In this document: positions 27,949-37,303 of the stretch, in pieces
How the letters are laid out: each line of letters begins with the position of its first letter
Position numbering within the stretch: position 1 is the first letter of the stretch
Assembly: GCF_002277815.1 (NCBI RefSeq)
Contig: NZ_NKJI01000002.1
Coordinates: 310,001 to 374,000, forward strand
DNA from: Pseudomonas sp. ERMR1:02
GTDB lineage: Bacteria > Pseudomonadota > Gammaproteobacteria > Pseudomonadales > Pseudomonadaceae
Direction of reading: 5' to 3'
Length of the DNA stretch: 64,000 nt
Program-made: the position numbers and the translations under genes
Notes under the pieces: generated by a model
The model's database searches: none
Seen by the model: the letters and a program-made list of their open reading frames with translations, nothing else
What the model was told of the DNA's origin: nothing

Positions 27949-29307
27949 ATGAAATTCGTGCAAACTCTGCTGGCCGCGTCCCTGGCCATGGCCATCGGCG
28001 CCCAGGCGCAGGCCGCCGTTTCGACGCAAGAGGCCGCCAAACTTGGCAGCAACCTGACGCTGATCGGCGCCGAAAAGGCCGCCAGTGCCGACGGTTCAAT
28101 TCCAGCCTATGCCGGTGGCCTGACCACCGCTCCGGCCGGCTACAAGTCGGGCGACAGCATGCGTCCTGACCCTTTTGCCAACGAAAAACCGGTGCTGGTG
28201 ATCGATGGTAAAAACGTTGATAAGTACAAGGGCATGCTCACTGCCACCACAGCAGAACTGGCCAAGCGCTTCCCGACGTTCCGTGTTGATGTCTACCCGA
28301 CGCACCGTACCGTGGCGCTGCCGCAGGCCGTGCTGGACAACAGCGTGAAAAACGCCACCGGCGCCAAATCCCTTGAAGGCGGCCTGGCCATCGACAACGT
28401 ATTGCCCGGCGTGCCGTTCCCGATTCCGCAATCGGGCAGCGAGGCGATGTGGAACTTCCTGCTGCGTTATCAGGGCGTCAACATCAACTCCAAGTACGAC
28501 TCCTGGAACGTCGACTCGGCCGGTGTGCCAAGTCTGGCGATTACCGGGCAGGCATTCATTACTTACCCGATCTACGAAAACATGTCGCAGCCGATCACCA
28601 GCTCGGACGTGTACTACCAGATGAAGCTGTATTACACCGGTCCCGCACGCCGGGCCGGCGAGTCCGTCATGCTCAAGGACGCCGCCAATCCGCTGCAGCA
28701 GCCGCGTCGCGCATGGCAATACCTGCCGGGCCAGCGTCGCGTCAAACTGGCACCGAACCTGGCTTATGACACGCCAAACCCGGGTACTGCCGGCGCAGGC
28801 ACCTATGACGACGTGTTCGTGTTCAACGGTGCGCTGGATCGCTACGACTGGAAACTGGTCGGCAAGCAAGAAATGATCGTGCCGTACAACACCTACAAGC
28901 TGACCTACGCCCAGGATCCGAAAAGCCTGACCACCGCCAATCACCTGGCACCGGACTTCGTGCGCTGGGAGAAACACCGCGTTTGGGTGGTGGAGGGCAA
29001 CCTCAAGGCCGGCGCGCGTCACGTCTACCAGAAGCGCCGCTTCTATCTCGATGAAGACAGCTGGGCCGCTCTGGCTTCCGACCAGTACGACGCACGTGGT
29101 CAGCTCTATCGTGGCTCCTTTGCCTTCCTCAGCCAGAGCTACGACAAGCAGGTACCGGACTCCACGCCGTTCATGATCTACGACCTGGTCGGCGGTTCCT
29201 ACAACATCAACGGTGTGGTAGGCCCTTACGGTGGCATCCGCTACATCGACTCGCTGTCCAAGGCGCAGTGGTCGCCGGAGTCCCTGGCGGGCGCTGGCAT
29301 TCGCTAA
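27949..29307 (+). CDS. DUF1329 family periplasmic/outer membrane lipoprotein-like protein
   Basis: The 452-residue protein has a signal peptide (MKFVQTLLAASLAMAIGAQAQA, cleaved near AAVSTQEAAKLG). Its DUF1329 body includes NLTLIGAEKAASADGSIPAY near the N-terminus and YDLVGGSYNINGVVGPYGGI near the end. The fold is related to LolA/LolB-type lipid carriers, so a role in moving a hydrophobic compound between the envelope and the DUF1302 barrel is likely but unproven. GCAGGAG lies 11 bases before the ATG. It is 53 bases downstream of the DUF1302 gene. Confidence 0.88.
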   Translation: MKFVQTLLAASLAMAIGAQAQAAVSTQEAAKLGSNLTLIGAEKAASADGSIPAYAGGLTTAPAGYKSGDSMRPDPFANEKPVLVIDGKNVDKYKGMLTATTAELAKRFPTFRVDVYPTHRTVALPQAVLDNSVKNATGAKSLEGGLAIDNVLPGVPFPIPQSGSEAMWNFLLRYQGVNINSKYDSWNVDSAGVPSLAITGQAFITYPIYENMSQPITSSDVYYQMKLYYTGPARRAGESVMLKDAANPLQQPRRAWQYLPGQRRVKLAPNLAYDTPNPGTAGAGTYDDVFVFNGALDRYDWKLVGKQEMIVPYNTYKLTYAQDPKSLTTANHLAPDFVRWEKHRVWVVEGNLKAGARHVYQKRRFYLDEDSWAALASDQYDARGQLYRGSFAFLSQSYDKQVPDSTPFMIYDLVGGSYNINGVVGPYGGIRYIDSLSKAQWSPESLAGAGIR

Positions 29308-29374
29308 GCATGGGGTTTCAACGCCGGGTTGCACATGACGTGCGCCCGGCGCGGGTTTTCCAAGAGGACGCCGT

Positions 29375-30448
29375 ATGTGTTCGTACAAGAAGTGCTTGCA
29401 GTTGGCGTTGGGCACGATGCTTGCCCTGCTGCAGGGCCTGACCCAGGCAGCCAGCTACGTCGACGTGCTGGACATGCCCGCCAGGATCAGCCCCCTGGCT
29501 GTGCGCAGCCCTTTGCTGGGCGCGACTCGTGCAGGGGAGCGGCTGGTAGCTGTCGGACAGCGTGGCCACATTGTTTACTCCGATGATAGCGGGCAAAACT
29601 GGAAGCAGGCCGTAGTGCCGGTCAGTGCCGACCTCAACGCGGTGAACTTTCCTTCAGCAACCCAGGGCTGGGCGGTGGGCAACGACGGTGTGGTGCTGCA
29701 TAGCAGCGATGCCGGCGTGACCTGGAACAAACAACTGGACGGCCGCCAGATCGGTGCCTTGCTGGTCCAGCATTACGGTGCATTGGCCAGTGCCGAACCT
29801 GCCAACGAACAATGGGCGACACTCGCTGCTGATGGCCAGCGGATGATCGAGGAGGGTGCCGACAAGCCGCTGCTCGACGTTTGGTTCGCCAATGAAAAAA
29901 CCGGTTACGTGGTCGGTGTCTTCAACCTGATTCTGCGTACCGAAGATGGCGGTCTGCACTGGACACCCTTCCAGGACCGCACCGATAACCCGCAAAGTTT
30001 GCACCTCAATGCCATCGCCTCCACGGGGGATGCGCTCTACATCGTTGGCGAACAGGGGATGCTGCTTAAGTGGGACGAGCCACGGCAACGTTTCGTGGCG
30101 CTCGACACGCCTTATCAAGGCAGTTTTTTCGGCGTGATTGGCAAGCCTGGCGAAGTGCTGGTCTACGGCCTGCGCGGGCACGTGTTTCGCAGTATCGACG
30201 GCGGCGCCAGCTGGACTGCGCTCAGTACGGGTGTGCAGGGCAGCATCACGGCTGCCACGGTGGACGACAAGGGTCGTTTCCTGCTGTTTAGCCTGGCAGG
30301 ACAAATGCTGGTCCAGGCAGACAACAGCACGCAACTGATGCTGGTGCCTCAGCAAAATCTGGCCCCGTCAGCCGGCGCCATCAAGGCACCCGACGGCAAC
30401 CTGGTATTGGTCGGCAGTCGTGGCGCACGCGCGCTTCACATCAAATAA
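29375..30448 (+). CDS. YCF48/BNR-repeat beta-propeller protein
   Basis: The 357-residue secreted protein begins with a signal sequence (LALGTMLALLQGLTQA). It carries YCF48/Hcf136-like beta-propeller repeats with the recurrent pattern S-x-D-x-G-x-x-W, as in YSDDSGQNWKQ, HSSDAGVTWNK, RTEDGGLHWTP and RSIDGGASWTA. Such proteins accompany DUF1302, DUF1329 and MMPL genes in many Proteobacteria and are thought to help assembly or act as periplasmic adaptors. AGAGGAC precedes the ATG. A direct activity is not known. Confidence 0.85.
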   Translation: MCSYKKCLQLALGTMLALLQGLTQAASYVDVLDMPARISPLAVRSPLLGATRAGERLVAVGQRGHIVYSDDSGQNWKQAVVPVSADLNAVNFPSATQGWAVGNDGVVLHSSDAGVTWNKQLDGRQIGALLVQHYGALASAEPANEQWATLAADGQRMIEEGADKPLLDVWFANEKTGYVVGVFNLILRTEDGGLHWTPFQDRTDNPQSLHLNAIASTGDALYIVGEQGMLLKWDEPRQRFVALDTPYQGSFFGVIGKPGEVLVYGLRGHVFRSIDGGASWTALSTGVQGSITAATVDDKGRFLLFSLAGQMLVQADNSTQLMLVPQQNLAPSAGAIKAPDGNLVLVGSRGARALHIK

Positions 30449-30508
30449 GAACCGCATCCATTAGAGCGAGTACCCTGACATGGGCCACTTCAAGCAAGAC
30501 ACCATGCC

Positions 30509-32968
30509 GTGATCCGCCACTTGCGTGACTTCGATCGGCAGTCCGGCAACCGCCTGGAACGCTGGGTGTTCAACCAGCGCCCGCTGTTCATGCTGGTCAT
30601 GGCGTTGATCACGCTGGTGCTGGGCTTCATGGCAGTTACCCGCCTGGAGCTGCGCCCAAGCTTCGAAAAAATGATTCCGCAGAGCCAGCCCTACATCCAG
30701 AACTTCCTGGAGAACCGCAAATCGTTGCGCGGCCTGGGCAGTTCGGTGCGGGTGGTAGTGGAAAACACCCAGGGCGATATCTTCGACCCCGAGTACCTGG
30801 CCGTGCTCAAACAGGTCAACGACGACTTGTTCCTCACCGAGGGCGTTGATCGCGCCTGGATGAAGTCATTGTGGAGCCCGGCGGTGCGCTGGAATGAAGT
30901 CACCGAGGAGGGTTTCCAGGGTGGCCCGGTGATGCCCGATGCGTACGCAGGTTCGCCCGAAGACATCGAACAGTTGCGTCAGAACATCAACCGCGCCGGC
31001 ATTGTCGGCAGCCTGGTGGCCAGCGACTTCAAATCGAGCATGTTGATCGTACCGCTGCTGGACAAGACCACTGCGACGGGGCACAGCATCGATTACTACC
31101 AGTTCGCGCAGGTTCTTGAACAACAGTTGCGAGATAAAATCGAGTTTGCTGGCGACAGCAAGGCGCGCAAGGCCGGGAAGGAAGGTGAGGGAAAATACAA
31201 GGTCCGTGTGATCGGTTTTGCCAAGTTGATCGGCGATCTGATCGACGGCCTGATTCAGGTGATGATGTTTTTCGGCCTGGCCGTGGTCACCTCGTTCGTC
31301 ATCATTTACCTCTACACCCGATGCGTGCGCAGCACATTGCTGGTGATCTTCTGTTCGCTGACAGCGGTGGTCTGGCAGCTGGGGATTGTGGCTTGGCTGG
31401 GTTATGCCATCGACCCTTATTCGGTGCTGGTGCCGTTCCTGATTTTCGCCATTGGCGTGTCCCATGCGGCGCAGAAGATGAACGGCATCATGCAAGACAT
31501 TGCCCGCGGCACCCATAAACTGGTGGCGGCGCGGTATACCTTTCGGCGCCTGTTCATCGCCGGTGTCACCGCGTTGCTGGCCGACGCGGTGGGCTTCGCG
31601 GTGTTGATGCTGATCGATATTCCGGTGATCCAGGATCTGGCGATTACCGCCAGCATCGGCGTCGCCGTGCTGATCTTCACTTCACTGTTGTTGATGCCAG
31701 TGTCGCTGTCTTACATCGGTGTTGGCGCCAAGGCTGCCGAGCGCGCACTGAAAATCGACACCCGCGCCGCCCAGAGTCGCGGGTTCGGAAAACTGTGGGA
31801 TTTTCTTGACCGTTTCACCACGCGCTCGTGGGCCACGGGCATCGTGCTCGGCGCCGTGGCGTTGGGTATCGCAGGCTTCGCGGTCAGCCAGCACCTGCAG
31901 ATCGGCGACCTGGACAGTGGCGCTCCGGAGCTGCGTGCGGATTCGCGTTACAACCGTGATAACGCTTACATCACCAGTCACTATGCGCTGTCCAGCGACC
32001 TGTTCGCGGTAATGATCAAGACCCCGCCCGAAGGCTGCCTGAATTACAAGACGCTGATCCTGGCCGACCGTTTGGCATGGGAACTTCAGCAATACCCAGG
32101 CGTGCAGGCGACTTCATCGCTGGTCAACGCGGTGCGCCAGATCACGGCCGGCTCGTTCGAGGGCAACCCAAAGCTCAACAGCATCCAGCGCAACCAGAAC
32201 GTACTGAACTACGCCGCGCAACAGGCCTCGGTCAACGCTCCGGAACTGTTCAATACCGACTGTTCGGTGATGCCGGTGATCGCCTTCCTCAAGGACCACA
32301 AGGCTGAAACGCTGGACGCCGTGGTCGCCATCGCCGACAAGTTCGCCAAGGAAAACAGCACCGAGGATCGTCAGTTCCTGCTGGCCGCCGGCACCGCTGG
32401 CATTGAGGCGGCGACCAATATCGTGGTGCGCGAAGCCAACCACACCATGCTGCTTTACGTTTACGCGGCGGTGACGCTGTTCTGTCTGATTACCTTCCGC
32501 AGCTGGCGCGCCACGCTGGTGGCATTGCTGCCGCTGGTACTGACGTCGATCCTCTGCGAGGCGTTGATGGTGGTCATGGGTATTGGCGTGAAAGTGGCGA
32601 CGCTGCCGGTGATTGCGCTGGGGGTCGGGATCGGTGTGGATTACGCACTGTATTTGCTCAGCGTGCAGTTGCAATACCAGCGCCAAGGCATGCCATTGGC
32701 ACAGGCCTACCGCAACGCGGTGTCGTTCACCGGTCGGGTGGTGGGGTTGGTTGGCATCACCCTGGCGGCCGGCGTGGTGTGCTGGGCCTGGTCGCCGATC
32801 AAGTTCCAGGCAGACATGGGCATCCTGCTGACCTTCATGTTCCTCTGGAACATGCTCGGTGCATTGATCCTGATCCCGGCGCTGTCGTTTTTTCTGCTGC
32901 GAAACATCACACCCATTCCATCTAAGTCCACCGAACGTGCGACGGAGCTTGTTGGCGCCCACTCATAA
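30509..32968 (+). CDS. MMPL/RND superfamily exporter
   Basis: The 819-residue inner membrane protein has an N-terminal helix (MLVMALITLVLGFMAV), a large periplasmic domain, a block of about five helices (residues 245-410), a second periplasmic loop and a final block (residues 645-800). This is the two-fold RND pattern of MMPL/HpnN proteins that move lipids. Recognisable parts are GVSHAAQKMNGIMQDIARG and GVGIGVDYALYLLS, with the polar residues typical of proton-driven RND pumps. The start is GTG 30509. It is probably the energised component of the DUF1302/DUF1329 system. Direction of transport is uncertain. Confidence 0.88.
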   Translation: MIRHLRDFDRQSGNRLERWVFNQRPLFMLVMALITLVLGFMAVTRLELRPSFEKMIPQSQPYIQNFLENRKSLRGLGSSVRVVVENTQGDIFDPEYLAVLKQVNDDLFLTEGVDRAWMKSLWSPAVRWNEVTEEGFQGGPVMPDAYAGSPEDIEQLRQNINRAGIVGSLVASDFKSSMLIVPLLDKTTATGHSIDYYQFAQVLEQQLRDKIEFAGDSKARKAGKEGEGKYKVRVIGFAKLIGDLIDGLIQVMMFFGLAVVTSFVIIYLYTRCVRSTLLVIFCSLTAVVWQLGIVAWLGYAIDPYSVLVPFLIFAIGVSHAAQKMNGIMQDIARGTHKLVAARYTFRRLFIAGVTALLADAVGFAVLMLIDIPVIQDLAITASIGVAVLIFTSLLLMPVSLSYIGVGAKAAERALKIDTRAAQSRGFGKLWDFLDRFTTRSWATGIVLGAVALGIAGFAVSQHLQIGDLDSGAPELRADSRYNRDNAYITSHYALSSDLFAVMIKTPPEGCLNYKTLILADRLAWELQQYPGVQATSSLVNAVRQITAGSFEGNPKLNSIQRNQNVLNYAAQQASVNAPELFNTDCSVMPVIAFLKDHKAETLDAVVAIADKFAKENSTEDRQFLLAAGTAGIEAATNIVVREANHTMLLYVYAAVTLFCLITFRSWRATLVALLPLVLTSILCEALMVVMGIGVKVATLPVIALGVGIGVDYALYLLSVQLQYQRQGMPLAQAYRNAVSFTGRVVGLVGITLAAGVVCWAWSPIKFQADMGILLTFMFLWNMLGALILIPALSFFLLRNITPIPSKSTERATELVGAHS

Positions 32969-33022
32969 GCGTCCTCTCATAAGCGTCTTCTCAAAAGCGT
33001 CTTTTCAAAAGCGTCTTCTCAA
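32967..33022 (+). repeat. Tandem 14-base repeat, four copies
   Basis: Four consecutive units of AAGCGTCTTCTCAA (first unit AAGCGTCCTCTCAT, third with TTTT) start inside the stop codon of the MMPL gene. The array lies between the exporter and the acyl-CoA dehydrogenase gene. It is probably a polymerase-slippage microsatellite with no clear secondary structure. Confidence 0.9.
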
Positions 33023-33086
33023 AAGAGAGCCACTTCCATTGACCAGGGCATGTTTCATGCCCTGACATTGCCTGAGTATTTCAAAC

Positions 33087-34864
33087 ATGTCTGATTACAA
33101 AGCGCCCTTGCGCGACATTCGGTTCGTACTCAACGAAGTTTTCAACGTTTCCACGCTGTGGGCCGCCATGCCGCCACTGGCCGAGGTGGTGGATCAAGAC
33201 ACTGCCCATGCGGTACTCGAAGAAGCCGGCAAGATCACCGCGCAGCTGATTGCACCGCTCAATCGCAGTGGCGACGAGCAGGGGTGTTCCTGGAGCAACG
33301 GAGAAGTCACCACACCACGTGGTTTTGCGGACGCCTATCGCGCCTTTGCCGAGGGTGGCTGGGCTGGCGTGGGCGGTGATCCGGTGTACGGCGGCATGGG
33401 CATGCCCAAGGTCATCGGCGCCCAGGTCGAGGAAATGGTCAATGGGGCCAATCTGTCGTTCGGTCTGTACCCGATGCTGACCGCCGGCGCCTGCCTTGCG
33501 CTCAACGCCCACGCCAGTGAAGCGTTGAAAGCGGCGTACCTGCCAAACATGTACGCCGGGATCTGGACCGGTTCCATGTGCCTGACCGAGCCGCACGCCG
33601 GCACCGACCTGGGGATCATCCGCACCAAGGCCGAGCCTCAGGCCGACGGTTCTTACAAGGTCAGCGGCACCAAGATCTTCATCACCGGCGGCGAACACGA
33701 CCTGACCGAAAACATCATTCACCTGGTACTGGCCAAGCTGCCAGACGCACCGGCGGGGCCCAAAGGCATTCGCTGTTCCTGGTGCCCAAGTTCATGGTCA
33801 ATGCCGATGGCAGCCTGGGCGAGCGCAACCCTTTGAGCTGCGGTTCGATCGAACACAAGATGGGCATTCAGGCCTCCGCGACCTGTGTGATGAACTTCGA
33901 CGAAGCCGTGGGTTATCTGGTCGGCGAGCCAAACAAAGGTTTGGCAGCGATGTTCACCATGATGAACTACGAGCGTCTGGGCGTTGGCATCCAGGGTCTG
34001 GCCACCGGCGAACGCTCCTATCAGAACGCCGTCGAATACGCCCGTGACCGTCTGCAAAGCCGTTCGCCGACCGGCGCCCAGAATAAGGACAAGGTGGCCG
34101 ACCCGATCATCGTCCACCCGGACGTGCGTCGCATGTTGCTGACCATGAAAGCCTCGAACGAAGGTGGCCGTGCCTTTTCCACTTACGTGGCCATGCAATT
34201 GGACACCGCCAAGTTCAGCGAAGACGCCACGACGCGTAAACGTGCGGAAGATTTGGTGGCGCTGCTGACACCCGTCGCCAAGGCGTTTCTGACCGACCTC
34301 GGCCTGGAAACCACGATCCACGGCCAGCAGGTTTTTGGCGGCCATGGCTACATTCGTGAGTGGGGCCAGGAGCAACTGGTGCGCGATGTGCGCATCACGC
34401 AGATCTACGAAGGCACCAATGGTATTCAGGCGCTCGACCTGGTCGGGCGCAAGATAGTCGGCAGCGGCGGGGCGTTCTATAACCTGTTCGCCGACGAGAT
34501 TCGTCACTTTACCTCGACTGCCAGCGCTGACCTGGCGGAGTTCACCAAACCGCTGAACGATGCCGTGACAACCCTCGATGAACTGACCGCCTGGGTATTG
34601 GATCGCTGCAAATCCAATCCAAACGAGATCGGCGCGGCATCGGTCGAGTATCTGCACGCCTTCGGGTACACCGCTTACGCCTACATGTGGGCGCTAATGG
34701 CCCAGGCTGCCATGGGCAAGGAAGCGCAGGACGATTTCTACGCGAGCAAACTGGGCACGGCGCGGTTCTATTTCGCCCGCCTGTTGCCGCGGATTCACTC
34801 GTTGAGCGCGTCAGTTAAAGCGGGTAGCGAGTCGCTTTTTCTGCTGGACGCTGAGCAGTTCTAA
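33087..34864 (+). pseudogene. Acyl-CoA dehydrogenase (FadE-type), frameshifted as read
   Basis: The gene encodes an FAD-dependent enzyme that introduces the alpha,beta double bond of acyl-CoA. Family segments are SMCLTEPHAGTDLGIIRTKA, GTKIFITGGEHDL, TTIHGQQVFGGHGYIREWG and ITQIYEGTNGIQALDLVGRK. A C-terminal extension makes the restored protein about 592 residues, the size of the large FadE-like group. The frame is lost at 33769-33770, where GGCATTCGC should read GGCATTTCGC, so one T is missing. After it, SLFLVPKFMVNADGSLGERN continues in the next frame. The break probably reflects a base-calling error. It lies 64 bases after the tandem repeat and before the ligase. Confidence 0.88.
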
Positions 34865-34914
34865 ACCCGTGCACCGGAGATGATCTCCAACCAACCGAAT
34901 CAGGAAGACTCAAC

Positions 34915-36558
34915 GTGGTGACCACAAAAATAATCGAGCCTGCGCAGGGCGCCTACACCTATCCCTTGTTGATCAAGAGCCTTTTGCTCTCGGGCAAGCG
35001 CTACGCCCCCGATCAGGAAATCGTCTACGCGGACAAGCTGCGCTACAGCTATCAAACACTGAATGCTCGCATCAAACGATTGGCCAACACGCTGACGAAT
35101 GCTGGCGTCAAGCCAGGGGATACCGTGGCGTTGCTGGATTGGGACAGTCATCGTTATCTGGAGTGTTTTTTTGCCGTGCCGATGATTGGCGCCGTATTGC
35201 ACACGGTGAACATTCGTCTGTCTGCGGATCAGGTGCTCTACACCATGAACCATGCCGAGGATGATCTGGTGTTGGTTCACGACGATTTCCTGCCTTTGAT
35301 CGAGCAGATTCAGGACCAGCTCACGACCGTCAAAGGCTATATCCAGCTCAGTGACGACGACGCGCCAACGTCCAGGCTACCGGTGTTGGGTGAATACGAA
35401 TGTCTGCTGGCAGACGCTGAACCTGACTTCGACTTCCCGGACTTCGATGAGAACTCGGTCGCCACCTTGTTCTATACCACTGGCACTACCGGCGACCCCA
35501 AGGGCGTTTACTTCACCCATCGCCAATTGGTGCTGCATACGCTCAATGCGGTCGGCACTCTGGGTGTGTATCAGGGCGCGCCGTTGTTGCGTTCCGATGA
35601 CGTATATATGCCCATCACGCCGATGTTTCACGTACATGCCTGGGGCGTGCCATATGTCGCGACCTTGATGGGCATCAAGCAGGTTTATCCGGGTCGTTAT
35701 GAGCCCAATAGCCTGGTCAGGCTGTACCGTGAAGAGAAGGTCAGCTTTTCCCACTGCGTACCGACGATCCTGCAAATGCTCCTGGGTTGCGACGAAGCAA
35801 CCCGAACTGATTTCAGCGGCTGGAAAATGCTCCTGGGCGGCAGCGCGTTAACCCATGGGCTTGCGTCTCAGGCGACAGAGCGAGGGATGTCTATCCACGC
35901 CGGCTACGGAATGTCCGAGACCTGCCCGTTGCTCTGTGTGACTCACCTGAGTGACGTCGAGCTTGAACAACCGGCGCAAGCGCAGGTCGCGGCCCGCATC
36001 AAGACCGGGGTCACGATACCGATGGTGGATTTGCGTATCGTCGACGCCAATGGCAATGAAGCCCCGCAGGACGGTGAGGCGCTGGGCGAGATCGTAGTGC
36101 GCGCACCCTGGCTGACTCAGGGTTACTTGAAACAGCCTGAACAAGGCGCGCAACTGTGGGAAAACGGCTGGATGCATACCGGCGACATTGCTTCAATCGA
36201 TGCGATGGGTGTCGTGGAGATCAAGGACCGGATCAAGGACGTGATCAAGACGGGAGGGGAGTGGATCAGTTCGCTGGAGCTGGAGAGTCTGATCAGTGAG
36301 CATCCAGCGGTCGTGGCTGTAGCGGTCGTCGGCATTCCTGATGCGCAGTGGGGCGAGCGGCCAGTGGCCCTTGTCGTTTGCCCTTCAGGAGGCGTCACTT
36401 CTGAAATGCTGGTGACCCATTTGCACCAATATGTAGAGAGTGGCCGCATCAACAAGTGGGCGATCCCGAGGGAAATCAGATTCGTTGCTGACATCCCGAA
36501 AACCAGTGTCGGGAAAATCAACAAAAAGCTGATTCGTGAGCAGGAACTAAGCCAATAG
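34915..36558 (+). CDS. Acyl-CoA ligase (AMP-forming fatty acid-CoA ligase)
   Basis: The 547-residue enzyme activates a carboxylic acid to its CoA thioester through an acyl-adenylate. It has the AMP-binding motif TLFYTTGTTGDPKGVYFTH, the adenylate motif HAGYGMSETCPLL, WMHTGDIASIDAMGVVEIKDR and the catalytic-lysine region KTSVGKINKKLIRE near the C-terminus. Its closest known type is the medium-chain fatty acyl-CoA ligase (AlkK-like) commonly seen with DUF1302/DUF1329 genes. The start is GTG 34915, 7 bases after AGGAAG. Substrate chain length is unproven. It is the last gene of the operon before an inverted REP pair. Confidence 0.92.
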   Translation: MVTTKIIEPAQGAYTYPLLIKSLLLSGKRYAPDQEIVYADKLRYSYQTLNARIKRLANTLTNAGVKPGDTVALLDWDSHRYLECFFAVPMIGAVLHTVNIRLSADQVLYTMNHAEDDLVLVHDDFLPLIEQIQDQLTTVKGYIQLSDDDAPTSRLPVLGEYECLLADAEPDFDFPDFDENSVATLFYTTGTTGDPKGVYFTHRQLVLHTLNAVGTLGVYQGAPLLRSDDVYMPITPMFHVHAWGVPYVATLMGIKQVYPGRYEPNSLVRLYREEKVSFSHCVPTILQMLLGCDEATRTDFSGWKMLLGGSALTHGLASQATERGMSIHAGYGMSETCPLLCVTHLSDVELEQPAQAQVAARIKTGVTIPMVDLRIVDANGNEAPQDGEALGEIVVRAPWLTQGYLKQPEQGAQLWENGWMHTGDIASIDAMGVVEIKDRIKDVIKTGGEWISSLELESLISEHPAVVAVAVVGIPDAQWGERPVALVVCPSGGVTSEMLVTHLHQYVESGRINKWAIPREIRFVADIPKTSVGKINKKLIREQELSQ

Positions 36559-36571
36559 GCAACGATGACCC

Positions 36572-36675
36572 CCTGTAGGAGCGAGCCTGCTCGCGATGTT
36601 CGTGAACGATAACGCGTAAAACCAGATGCCCGGTGGCGCATTCGGTTTTTTCGCGAGCGAGCTCGCTCCTACAGG
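36572..36675. repeat. Inverted REP pair
   Basis: The CCTGTAGGAGCGAGCCTGC unit (36572-36598) and the complementary GCGAGCTCGCTCCTACAGG unit (about 36652-36675) flank a 55-base spacer. It separates the ligase operon from the convergent DUF6124 gene. Confidence 0.9.
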
Positions 36676-36734
36676 TTAATGCGTGTCAGGCGCCGTCGCA
36701 GGTTCGGGCCGTATTCGGACGTGCTTTGGCTTTT

Positions 36735-37082
36735 CTACTCTGGAGGATCAATCCGATCCAGCGCCCGGTTCACCGCCAGCTCCCCCAGCATGATGACCTG
36801 CGCGATACCCAGCAGGGTATTGCGACTCGTCCCCTCCGTACGATCCGCCAGATCCATGGTCATGACATTCGCCGAAGCCAGAGACTCGCAGGCGTGAGCC
36901 AGCAGGGTTTCGGTATCGAGTTCGGGGTTGACGATGAACGTTGTGCAGAGTTTGCGTGGGGTGGCTTGGATGTCGGCGGAGGAGGGGATGCGTTCGAATG
37001 GCTCGTGGGGATTACTTGAATCGATGGATTCGGAGGGGGTAGCCGGATCGGTGTCTGGCGGATTTGGTGTTTGTTTGAACAT
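36735..37082 (-). CDS. DUF6124 family protein
   Basis: The 115-residue cytoplasmic protein has an acidic, Pro/Ser-rich N-terminus (MFKQTPNPPDTDPATP) and a conserved C-terminal part (LCTTFIVNPELDTETLLAHACESLASANVM, interrupted here for length), ending with IAQVIMLGELAVNRALDRI. This small family is largely restricted to Pseudomonas and usually present in several copies. Its function is unknown. ATG 37082 was chosen because GGAGAAAGTCC lies just before it. The frame extends upstream through a structured leader that is not protein-like. It is transcribed convergently with the ligase operon. Confidence 0.85.
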   Translation of the reverse strand: MFKQTPNPPDTDPATPSESIDSSNPHEPFERIPSSADIQATPRKLCTTFIVNPELDTETLLAHACESLASANVMTMDLADRTEGTSRNTLLGIAQVIMLGELAVNRALDRIDPPE

Positions 37083-37214
37083 GAGGACTTTCTCCAGTAG
37101 GGCCACTACCACCTCGCGACTAAACGAAAGGGTGGCGGCTGTGCGCAAGTTAGTCGACCGGTAAAGCCATCCCAAAACCCGGCGCGCCCGAAGACGCCAT
37201 GCGCACAGCCGCCA
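37083..37214 (-). promoter_or_regulatory. Putative structured leader of the DUF6124 gene
   Basis: Reading leftwards, the 132 bases before the gene contain a perfect 15-base inverted repeat, TGGCGGCTGTGCGCA (37133-37147) and its complement at 37200-37214. Between the arms lie the 8-base palindrome GGCGCGCC (37181-37188) and CTTTACCGGTCGACTAA. A strong RBS follows. It could fold as a long hairpin in the mRNA and act in cis. No known riboswitch class was recognised. Confidence 0.45.
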
Positions 37215-37286
37215 TAAAGCGAGGCAGATACCTGACTGAATGACACTTGTACAACCGAGGATAACTAGCCGGGCGACTAAACCCGA

Positions 37287-37303
37287 TCACTGACAATCAG
37301 TGA
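37287..37303. promoter_or_regulatory. Perfect short palindrome, possible operator
   Basis: TCACTGACAATCAGTGA has 7-base arms around CAA. It sits between the DUF6124 leader and the vgrG gene. It could be a repressor site, though it lies about 365 bases before vgrG. The remaining 37215-37626 stretch holds no gene or repeat that I recognise. Confidence 0.3.

Noticed and set aside
28096-29415. Minus-strand open frame (439 codons) opposite the DUF1329 gene
   Set aside because: It overlaps a gene with signal peptide and family motifs and has no homologous features itself.
33578-34864. A separate gene starting inside the acyl-CoA dehydrogenase
   Set aside because: The two frames together give one continuous acyl-CoA dehydrogenase, so a single frameshift is the simpler explanation.
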